Below, piece by piece: positions 56,144 through 64,000 of a stretch of DNA of 64,000 bases. The notes under the pieces are model-generated. The model was given only the letters and a program-made list of their open reading frames with translations. It ran no database searches and had not been told where the DNA came from. Position 1 is the first letter of the stretch. Every line of letters starts with the position of its first letter. Made by a program: the position numbers and the translations under genes. The DNA is taken from NCBI GenBank assembly GCA_036898135.1, contig CM072514.1, positions 83,736,622-83,800,621 of the forward strand. The letters are read 5' to 3'. Source of the stretch: Oncomelania hupensis. Taxonomy: Eukaryota > Mollusca > Gastropoda > Littorinimorpha > Pomatiopsidae.

Positions 56144-56462
56144 GTATGTGTTAGTTGTTTGTTTTTAAAACAAATGATTTGTCGTTTATTTTGAATGTTT
56201 TTATCTATTCAAATGCGACACAGATGGCTGTACATAGAGATTTTGATGATAATAAACATTAGTTGAGCTGGATTGAATTAAATTGTTCTTGTTCTTGTTC
56301 TTCATCGTCACCATACGCATCCTCTACATATTTGTACTCCACCATTTCAATGCTGCGCTGTAAAACCAGTCAGTGTTGGTATATTATATGTTACTACCTA
56401 CGTGTTGCTATATTGCATTAGTCATTGTGGTTTATATCAGTAATGTGTTTTAACGTGTTTAG
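56144..56462. other. no recognisable feature
   Basis: Nothing recognised. Confidence 0.4.
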
Positions 56463-56868
56463 TCCATCACGATGGTCTAATGGTAGTGCTTTGGCTTGCG
56501 GATCTGAAGGTCCCGGGTTCGAGCCCTGTCCGCGCCTTTGTGTTGTGTCCCTGGGAAAGACACTTTACTCCCGTTTCCTACTCCTTCGGATGAGAGTATA
56601 AACCGAGGTCTAGTTTGTGTGTCGCATATATTCCATCATAACGGACTTTAAAGATCCTGACGCTCATGTCCTAGACGGGTGAGTGCCGGTAAGAAGAACA
56701 CACCCAGTATGCACTAGGTCCTTCTCCCCCATCAGTTGTCCGGGCGTCAGAGCATGCGCCCAAAGGCTGCGGGTGGGCGTCTCTGGCGGTTTGAGGTAGT
56801 TCCTGTATCGGCCAGCGCCTAGAGCCTGGTCTAGTACGGCGAGATAAGTGCGCTATAAAAAAATCCTC

Positions 56869-56905
<37 letters not shown>
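56463..56905 (+). mobile_element. SINE family 2, full-length, with (AAT)n tail
   Basis: Head GATGGTCTAATGGTAGTGC, B box GGTTCGAGCCC, body TGTGTCCCTGGGAAAGACAC and GACGCTCATGTCCTAGACGG, single middle unit, tail CGGCCAGCGCC...GTGCGCTATAAAA, ending in AAT triplets at 56869-56905. The best reference copy of the family. Confidence 0.9.
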
Positions 56906-56952
56906 TGATACGTGATACACACAGTGTTCCTGGTAATGCATAAGGACCAATA

Positions 56953-57031
56953 AAGATTTAGATCTGTATTTGTATCAATATCTGTATCTATCAATATCTG
57001 TATTAATATCTGTATCAATATCTGTATCTGT
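56953..57031. repeat. ~12-bp tandem repeat ATCTGTATCA(AT)
   Basis: Six or so imperfect units. The last supplied the target site of the next Rep-D copy. Confidence 0.75.
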
Positions 57032-57738
57032 TACCCCTTGGGGTCATGAGCAATCTTGCCACTGTAGATTGTTCTAACCTATAAAGGGAACAGTGAAAGC
57101 CCCAGTTGAAAACCTGTCTTGCCTTTGTAGGCATGACTAATTCACTGCGGCAACAGTTCCCCCCGTTGGAGTGCCGGGGGTTTCAGTATAAATAGTATCC
57201 CCACTTTCTGGAAATTTAGTGCTTTAAATTCCCACTGTCGCTGTCTTCATCATTTGCTCTTTCCCATTCCTGATCTGTCCTATCACTCTGCTATACTTTC
57301 TTCTTCTTCGCTAGATCAATGACCTACCTTTTTTCTTGACAACTCTTCCTGGACAAGACTCCTTGTTTGTGTATGGGGTCTGTTGGATCAGCTTGGGAGT
57401 GTTGGACGCTTTCTGCCGGGTGGTCACTAGGGCTTCCTATGATTGTACTATTTCGCACTATAGGCATTTTATATGTATGTGTTTTGTTGATGATTTATAA
57501 TGATGGTTGTATTCTATTTTGTTTTTGTAACCGGGGTGTTCGCGTAGTTGAGGTCAACCCTCAGCCGTCCCCCGCGTGGGATGTCTTTATTGTAAAGTGA
57601 CTGGCCGGTGGAGGGCATTCAATTTTCCCACAGGGTTGTTTCGGCAGATCTTTTATGCGGATCGGGGGTTGTCCGGTCCTGATTTGGCTCGGAAGAGTCC
57701 GCTGGACCTAAAGCAACAACAAATCAATCAATCAATCA
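57032..57738 (+). mobile_element. Rep-D copy 6, longer subfamily
   Basis: A 707-bp copy with ~130 extra bases at the 5' end (ACCCCTTGGGGTCATGAGC...) and an (AATC)n tail. A 12-bp duplication ATCTGTATCTGT flanks it at 57020-57031 and 57739-57750. It shares diagnostic bases with copy 7 (GATTGTACTATTTCGCACTA). Confidence 0.9.
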
Positions 57739-57781
57739 ATCTGTATCTGTACTCGGTGCTGTGTTCATGCCTGTTTTGTGT

Positions 57782-58488
57782 TTTTTTTTTTGATTGATTT
57801 ATTGTTGCTTTAGGTCCAGCGGACTCTTCCGAGCCAAATCAGGACCGGACAACCCCCGATCCGCATAAAAGATCTGCTGAAACAACCCCAGTGGGAAAAG
57901 TGAATGCCCTCCACCGGCCAGTCACTTTACAATAAAGACATCCCACGCGGGGGACGGCTGAGGGTTGACCTCAACTACGCGAACACCCCGGTTACAAAAA
58001 CAAAATAGAATACAAACATCATTATAAATCATCAACAAAACACATACATATAAAATGCCTATAGTGCGAAATAGTACAATCATAGGAAGCCCTAGTGACC
58101 ACCCGGCAGAAAGCGTCCAACACCCCAAGCTGATCCAACAGACCTCATACACAAACAAGGAGTCTTGTCCAGGAAGAGTTTTCAAGAAAAAAGGTAGGTC
58201 ATTGATCCAGCGAAGAAGAAGATAGTATAGCAGAGTGAAGGACAGAGCAGGAATAGGAAAGAGTAAATGAGGAAGACAGCGACAGTGGGAATTTAAAGCA
58301 CTAAATTTCCATAAAGTGGGGATACTATTTATACTGAAAACCCCCGGCACTCCAACGGGGGTACTGTTGCCGCAGTGAATATGTCTTGCCTATAAAGGAA
58401 AGACAGGTTTTCAACTGTGGCTTTCACTGTTCCCTTTATAGGTTTGAACAATCTACAGTGGCAAGATTGCTCACGACCCCAAGGGGTG
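57782..58488 (-). mobile_element. Rep-D copy 7, inverted relative to copy 6
   Basis: Same long subfamily on the minus strand, with a polyT/AATC tail at 57782-57800. A 13-bp duplication GCCTGTTTTGTGT flanks it at 57769-57781 and 58489-58501. It is therefore an independent insertion 43 bp from copy 6, giving a large palindrome. Confidence 0.9.
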
Positions 58489-58687
58489 GCCTGTTTTGTG
58501 TGAAAATGTTTATGGCCTTTTCATAAACTGCCATTGGCTGAGTCATTCGTTAAAAACAAAACTATACAACCAATCGCCCACTCTCTATAGTTACCACTGA
58601 CAGCTTATGTGGGGTTGTATTCTTCTTTGCAATGGAAGGGAGTTCCAAGATCATTTGCACCCTTTTCAACTAAAATGTAAGGATAAT

Positions 58688-58689
<2 letters not shown>

Positions 58690-58749
<60 letters not shown>

Positions 58750-58750
58750 T
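58690..58750. repeat. (AAT)n microsatellite
   Basis: About 20 AAT triplets. Confidence 0.97.
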
Positions 58751-59490
58751 TTGTGACAATGAGTTTGCTTGGGAACTGGCGTTGTTGTCATCGCATTGAA
58801 AGATGACACAAGAAGTATAGTATTCTTAGATCAAAACCTACAGGTCTAACTCTTTGAATATTACACGTCTCTTCCGCCTGATGCACACAAACAACGATGC
58901 CTTTCACACCCATTTTCTCAGCAATGCTAAGTTAAGAATCAGCCTTTAGATGCTATTAATACGCTCGTACACAAATGAATTCATCCATTTATATCAAACC
59001 CGTTCTTTTGAAAGAGGTTATTGTTATTGAACTTAATCTTTCCTTCTTTTTTTTCTGATTTAAAAAAAAGGCCAACTGTGATTTTTTTTTCAAACACTGA
59101 CATTTCTGATTTTGGGTTCTTTTAATTATTTATTTATGGAATCGAAGTCATTCAGAATAATTGACCTGTTTGGCCAAAAAAAAGGCGGTGTTAAAAACCG
59201 AGGACAAAGTAATAAGGTTTTCAAGGTTCATTTCTTCCGTTTATTTATTGTGTTCATTCAGCCTGAGACACTCCTACGCTGGTTCCTAATTTAGATTCGA
59301 ATTAATTGCAAAATTGTACTTTTGAGATTGAGTGGGCGCGTTTTGTGTATTTGGTAATGAACAAAGCGAACATTGCTTATATTTAAATGATCAGTTATTT
59401 ACTTACATGTGCTGACGTTGAAGACTTAACATGATGTGACAAAATGACAATGACTCTCAAAGTAGACATATCTGCATTGTAGAATAGTAG
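58751..59490. other. no recognisable feature
   Basis: A 60-codon frame at 59112-59294 has no recognisable domain. Confidence 0.4.
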
Positions 59491-59491
59491 A

Positions 59492-59545
<54 letters not shown>

Positions 59546-59550
59546 TTTTC
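59491..59550. repeat. (CT)n and polyT
   Basis: About 22 CT units then 13 T. Confidence 0.95.
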
Positions 59551-59595
59551 ACATACATGGCATACGCACCCACACACATGAATTACACACCCAAA

Positions 59596-59662
59596 TGCTG
59601 GTCATGATTTGGCTCGGAAGAGTCCGCTGGACCTAAAGCAATAACCATGTAATATAATGTTA
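59596..59662 (+). mobile_element. Rep-D, 3' end fragment
   Basis: GATTTGGCTCGGAAGAGTCC, GCTGGACCTAAAGCAATAACC and ATGTAATATAATG. Only the last ~60 bp is present. Confidence 0.8.
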
Positions 59663-59710
59663 CACCCAAATGTACGCACGCTTATACAGTCTATACACAA
59701 TCCCAATCAT

Positions 59711-59855
<145 letters not shown>

Positions 59856-61335
59856 ATGTTAGCCTTGATCTACTTGCTGATGATTCATCCCTCCGTACTC
59901 ATAATGCAAATTAACATCAGGGGGATCAAAGTTTTCAAATAAGCATAAATGAACATGTTACCCGATGTTGCATCAATAGATTGGATAATAAATCTAATAA
60001 AAGCAAAAGTATGCTTCTCAGTACACGACAATAACGCCAAAATGGATCTTTTCCCCTTAATCTAAACTTAGAGTCATACAGTATGGAGCAAGTTCATGAA
60101 CAAAGATGCTAGGCATATTTATCGATGATGATTTTAGCTGGCGGTCACACTTTAACCATATCTGTAAAAAAATTCTAAAAACCTTTTCCTTCTAAATAAA
60201 CTTAGACATTTTGTTACGGCTGATACATTAAAATCTACTTTCTATGCCCACTGTATGTCTCATTTTAATTAGGCATTGACTATTTGGTGTATTGCCAGTG
60301 ACACTCAAATTAAACACCTAAATAGTCTTCATAAAAGAGCAATGAAGATACTTTATAAATCTTATAATATAAATACAAATGTTACAGCTAATGATAAATA
60401 TAAAGAACTCCGAATATTACCACTTCAAAAACAATTCATATTTAATACATTACATTACATGATTATTGCTTTGGGTCCAGCGGACTCTTCCGAGCCAAAT
60501 CAGGACCAGTATAGCCGAATCAGGACCACAAAATCAAGACCACAACTTCGCTAAAAGAGGAATCGCCCCCGATCCGCATAAAAGATCCGCTGAAACAACC
60601 CTAGTAGCAAAACTGAAGGCTCTCCACCAGCCGGTCACTTTACAACAAAGACATCCCACGCAGTGGACGCTGAGGCTATACTCTAATTTATCGAACCCCC
60701 GTTTACAAAAACAAAATAGAATACAAACATCATTATAAATTATCAACAAAACACATACATATAAAATGCCTACATTGCTAAATAATAACATCATAGGAAG
60801 GCCTAGTGACCACCTGGCAGAAAGCGTCCAATATTCCCAAGCTGATCCAACAGACCTCACACATAACTAATGTGTCATGTCCCGGAAGAGTTTTCAATAA
60901 AAAAAGGTAGGTGACAGGTCTAGCGAAGAAGAAGATAGTATAGCAGATTGATAGAACAGAGCAGGAATGAGAAAGAACAAATGAGAAAGACAGCGACAGT
61001 GGGAATTTAAAGCACTACATTTCCAGAAAGTGGGGATACTATTTATACTGAAACTCCCGGCACCCCAACGGCAGTATAATTAATACAGCTATGTGCAAAA
61101 TCACACACGGAGAAACACCTGCATATGTTGATATATTTTTTTTTACTAAGCCAGTTGATGGGCATAGACTTCATAATTATAAACTATCCCTGCCTCGCAT
61201 TGATTTATACAACAATAGCCTATCATTTACTGGAGCTAGTGTATGGAACTCTCTCCATCTGGAGTGTAAACATTGCGACACACTGTTTTCTTTCAAATGT
61301 AAAATATGTAGGCATCTGCGAAATTATTCATAAAA
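59856..61335 (+). pseudogene. LINE RT C-terminal relic split by Rep-D
   Basis: From 59860 the conceptual reading contains LLADDSSL (the RT active-site DD), KSMLLST and, after frame changes, an LGIFIDDDF/H...I-type motif and PTVCL. Rep-D interrupts it at 60449-61075. From 61091 the frame resumes with KITHGETPAYVDIFF, then YNNSLSFTGASVWNSLH, the usual LINE C-terminal WNsLP region. Many stops. It is truncated 5' at the CT/CA microsatellite. Confidence 0.65.
60449..61075 (-). mobile_element. Rep-D copy 8, inside the LINE relic
   Basis: Minus copy with an (ATTAC)n tail at left and CCGGCACCCCAACGG at right. Flanks ATATTTAATAC (60438-60448) and ATAATTAATAC (61076-61086) differ at one base, fitting an aged 11-bp duplication. 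It has a small insertion-like variant near 60508-60560. Confidence 0.85.
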
Positions 61336-61364
61336 GTGATGTATAATAACATGTATGATAACAC

Positions 61365-61667
61365 AGTTATTATAATAATAATAATAATACAGTACATTTA
61401 TATCGCGCGGTACCTCGCAAACGGTAAAGAAAGCGAGCTCGCCGCGTTTGACAACACACGTGCAATCACACACACACCCACACACACACACACACCCACA
61501 CACACGCACACAGAACACGTATACACTTATCAAATGGTTAAATAATTACAGTTAACAACAGATAATATGAATACCAAGAACCGAGCCGGTGCCGCCACCA
61601 TCCATGAACAGATGACGTGACTTGATAAAAGATTACATATGGGGATGGATGGGAGGGGGAGTGAAAA
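61365..61667 (-). mobile_element. 3' UTR and (ATT)n tail of the CR1/L2-like LINE
   Basis: On the minus strand the sequence after the LINE stop passes a TG-rich stretch (61470-61515), then GAGCTCGCTTTC and GCGAGGTACCGCGCGATATAA, and ends in ATT triplets at 61369-61390. Confidence 0.6.
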
Positions 61668-63538
61668 TTATTGAGTTTGCATGTTAAAAAGGTGGGTCTT
61701 TAATTGGCGCTTGAAGGAAGAAAGTGATGGAGCATGTCGGAGTTGCATCGGTAGTGAGTTCCAAGCAGTTGCAGCAGAGAAAGAGAAAGATCGTTCACCA
61801 TAGGTCTTTGAGTGAACACGGGGGATAGAAAGCAGTCTTGTATCAGAAGAAGAGCGGAGTTGTCTTGCAGGAGAGTAGACAGAGAGAAGGTCAGTAAAGT
61901 ATGAGGGGGCAGAGCCAGTGAAGAATTTGAAAACAATAGTTGAGAGCTTGTACAAGAGCGAGCTCGAACAGGGAGCCAATGAAGAGATCGGAGTAGAGGG
62001 GTGGCATGGTCTCGTTTTTTAGCTTTAAGAACAAGGCGGGCGGCTGAGTTTTGTACTTTCTGAAGTTTTTCAAGAAGGTAGAGAGGGGAGCCAGAGAGGA
62101 GAGAGTTGCAGTAGTCAAGTTTAGATAGAACAAATGCACAGACAAGAGTGTTGGTTGTTTCGGTTGTAAGATATTGTCGGATGGAGCTAATGCGGTGAAT
62201 TTCGAAATAGGCAGAGCGGCATATGTTGGAAATGTGTTGGTCAAGTGACATGTCAGAAGACAGAATGAAACCTAAGTTGCGGGCATGGTCAGAAAATGAA
62301 ATGGATGAGGTTCTTACTGTGAAGCTATTTGGTAAATCAGATTTGTCGGATTTCTTTTTGATCAAGAGCGCTTCAGTTTTGTCATCATTGAGCTTTAGAC
62401 GGTTTTCGGACATCCATTGTTTGACGTCAGTGATGCATGCCTGCATGGACTGGACGGAGGCGTGTGCCTGTGAAGAGCTGAAAGAGGTGTGGAGTTGTGT
62501 GTCGTCTGCAAATGACTGACTGTTGACAGAGTGAGAATAGATGAGATTAGAGAGAGGCTTCGTGTACAGAATGAAGAGGACAGGACCGAGGACAGAACCT
62601 TGAGGGACACCAAAGGAGAGTGGGACAGACGAGGAAGAGTGTTCACCAATGAGGACAGACTGAGACCTGTGAGAGAGGTAGGATTGAAACCAGGAGAGAC
62701 AAGTTCCAGAGATTCCATAGAGAGTGGAGAGTCTTTGAAGGAGAATGTTGTGGTCAATAGTGTCGAAAGCAGCAGATAGGTCTAAGAGAGTGAGGAGGGA
62801 CACATCGCCCACGTCCAGGCCACGCAGTATGTCATTTGTCACTTTGATGAGGGTGGTTTCTGTGCTATGGTTGGGGCGGTAAGCAGACTGTGATGGAGGA
62901 AGGAGGTTGTGTTCAGTGAGGTAAGAAAAGAGTTGCTGAAGGACTACTTTTTCCAAGACTTTAGAAAGAAAAGACAAGTTTGACACAGGTCTGTAGTTTT
63001 TGAGATTGTTCTGATCTAAAGATGGTTTCTTGAGCAAGGGCTTTACCACAGCAGATTTGAAAATAGAAGGGACGGTGACAGATTGTAAGCTCGTGTTGAT
63101 GATGGTTGTGAGAGTAGGAAGCAGGACATCTAGGCATTCACGGAGAAGGGGGGTGGGTAGGGGATCAAGGGGGCAGCTTGTGGGTTTTGACTGCAAGATG
63201 ATCTTTCGAAGATCATGCTCAGAAATGTGACAAAATGCAGAAAAGGAACAACTGACCTCGTCACCAGACATGGATGGCGCCGGCACCTGATCGAACTCGG
63301 CACGGATGTTGGTCACTTTCTTAACAAAATAGTCACAAAATACGTCTGGGAGTTGTGAGAGTGGGTACATGGATGGCAGTGGGGATGACTTAATACGACC
63401 GCAGAGGCGGCCACAAACGTCAAACAACTGCCTGCTGCTCGAACTTTCGGCAATCTGGGAGCGGATAAAGACTGATTTGGCCTTATGAACAATGTTTGTA
63501 ACAAGTCTCTTGGCGGCCGCGAAAATCTGTTTATGCAC
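61668..63538 (-). pseudogene. CR1/L2-like LINE reverse transcriptase, 5'-truncated, one frameshift
   Basis: A long minus-strand frame opens near 63538 (first codon GTG, so no true start) and runs ~526 codons through a full non-LTR RT domain. In order: DPLPTPLLRECLD, NYRPVSNLSFLSKVLEKV (~181-198), HSTETTLIKV, LLDLSAAFDTIDH (~251-263), GVPQGSVLGPVLF (~310-322), FADDTQ (~343-348; the family usually has YADD) and LNDDKTEALLI. Near 61951-61965 a one-base shift moves the C-terminal region to another frame, which continues KLSTIVFKFFTGSAPSYF to WNSLPMQLRH, FKRQLKTHLF and a stop near 61668. Endonuclease sequence is absent upstream of ~63550. Both catalytic aspartates remain. It would have made the enzyme that copies LINE RNA at the target site. 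Confidence 0.85.
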
Positions 63539-63544
63539 AGTAAT

Positions 63545-63910
63545 GCCTCAGTCACAATTGAACATCAACATGCCCGACGTCGGCCGATTAGGGCGATTTT
63601 GACGATTTCCAGACGTCGGGGTCGTCGCAGGCGATTTGGACGATGTTCTCGGTGGTGAAAATAGGTCGCCCGGCGCCCTCACGGCGCCCGTTAGACGTCT
63701 CAAAGACGTCGGGCGAAAAGGTCGGAGTGCTGTCGGGCTGGGCGTCGGGCGACGTCGAGCGGGCTCCGCAGGAAGCCCGCTCGACATCGCCAGATGTCGG
63801 TACCAATGTTGCGACGCCCGGACGTGCATCGCCCGACGTCGGTCGAACAACGCCCGACGTCGGGCGAGCATCGCCCGTCGCCCTCTGGGACGTCGGGCGA
63901 CGCCAGCTTG
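63545..63910. repeat. GC-rich block of GACGTC palindromes
   Basis: Eight GACGTC sites in ~330 bp, mostly within CGCCCGACGTCGGGCG-like words in both orientations, with frequent GGGCGA/TCGCCC. Overlapping frames on both strands are consequences of this composition. It abuts the truncated 5' end of the LINE. It may be part of an inverted-repeat DNA element, but no outer termini are resolved. Confidence 0.6.
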
Positions 63911-64000
63911 ATTTTCTGGAGGGTACATAGCCTCCATTCGTGTCATGAGAAATCAGTGTATAAAGCTGGAGACTATAAACTGGAAACAAACAAAAGAAAT
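63911..64000. other. no recognisable feature
   Basis: Window end; nothing recognised. Confidence 0.4.

Noticed and set aside
57032..58488. A single element with 700-bp terminal inverted repeats
   Set aside because: Each half has its own distinct target duplication, so they are two separate insertions.
63548..63989. Arginine-rich frames of ~130 codons on the minus strand
   Set aside because: Created by GACGTC/GGGCGA repeats; frames are open on both strands at once.

Overview
This window looks like intergenic or intronic DNA from a large, repeat-rich animal genome. A mollusc, probably a gastropod, is my best guess. The guess rests on tRNA-derived SINEs ending in a 'GCCAGCGCCTTGAG...GCGCTATATAA' tail, 5'-truncated CR1/L2-, I- and RTE-like LINE fragments, a Ty3/gypsy element of Gmr1 type, and very dense tri- and tetranucleotide microsatellites. 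I found no convincing intact host gene. Most long open frames are translated minisatellites, microsatellites or transposon pieces.

Layout. 0.4-6.1 kb: SINEs, a 20-bp minisatellite (1.06-2.38 kb) carrying a SINE and ending at a ~0.6 kb retroposon here called Rep-D, a 62-bp tandem repeat, a 53-bp near-perfect hairpin and a 23-bp tandem repeat. 6.7-8.3 kb: a ~1.4 kb repeat (LR) between trinucleotide arrays; its relative lies at 46.9-48.4 kb. 8.8-9.7 kb: a degenerate solo LTR inside an (AAT)n tract. 10-15.2 kb: Rep-D copies, a 96-bp satellite and a long terminal-inverted-repeat element. 15.8-17.7 kb: nested SINEs. 19.6-21.1 kb: a foldback-like element. 22.9-24.4 kb: a triple nest (SINE2 hit by an I-like LINE, itself hit by an RTE-like LINE). 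24.6-25 kb: a SINE that appears to join a tRNA-like head to a 5S rRNA-like segment. 27.2-33.5 kb: the centrepiece, a 5,642-bp Gmr1-like LTR retrotransposon with matching LTRs and a 5-bp target duplication, sitting inside a Rep-D copy. 36.4-38.5 kb: an RTE fragment, a Harbinger-like MITE and tRNA-like SINEs. 41.5-53.5 kb: minisatellites (27-bp and 45-bp units), two MITE-like elements carrying telomere-like TTAGGG tracts, LINE relics and microsatellites. 57.0-58.5 kb: two Rep-D copies in inverted orientation, forming a 1.46 kb palindrome. 59.9-61.3 kb: a LINE relic split by Rep-D. 61.4-63.5 kb: a 5'-truncated CR1/L2-like LINE with a largely open reverse transcriptase. 63.5-63.9 kb: a GC-rich block full of GACGTC palindromes.

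How it fits together. The window records successive retroposition. LINE machinery appears to have mobilised SINEs and Rep-D (11-13 bp target duplications). Many insertions lie in or beside simple-sequence DNA, and several microsatellites look seeded by LINE or SINE 3' tails. The only recent event I can document is the LTR element, which has lost most of its reverse transcriptase and RNase H and so must have moved with enzymes supplied by relatives.
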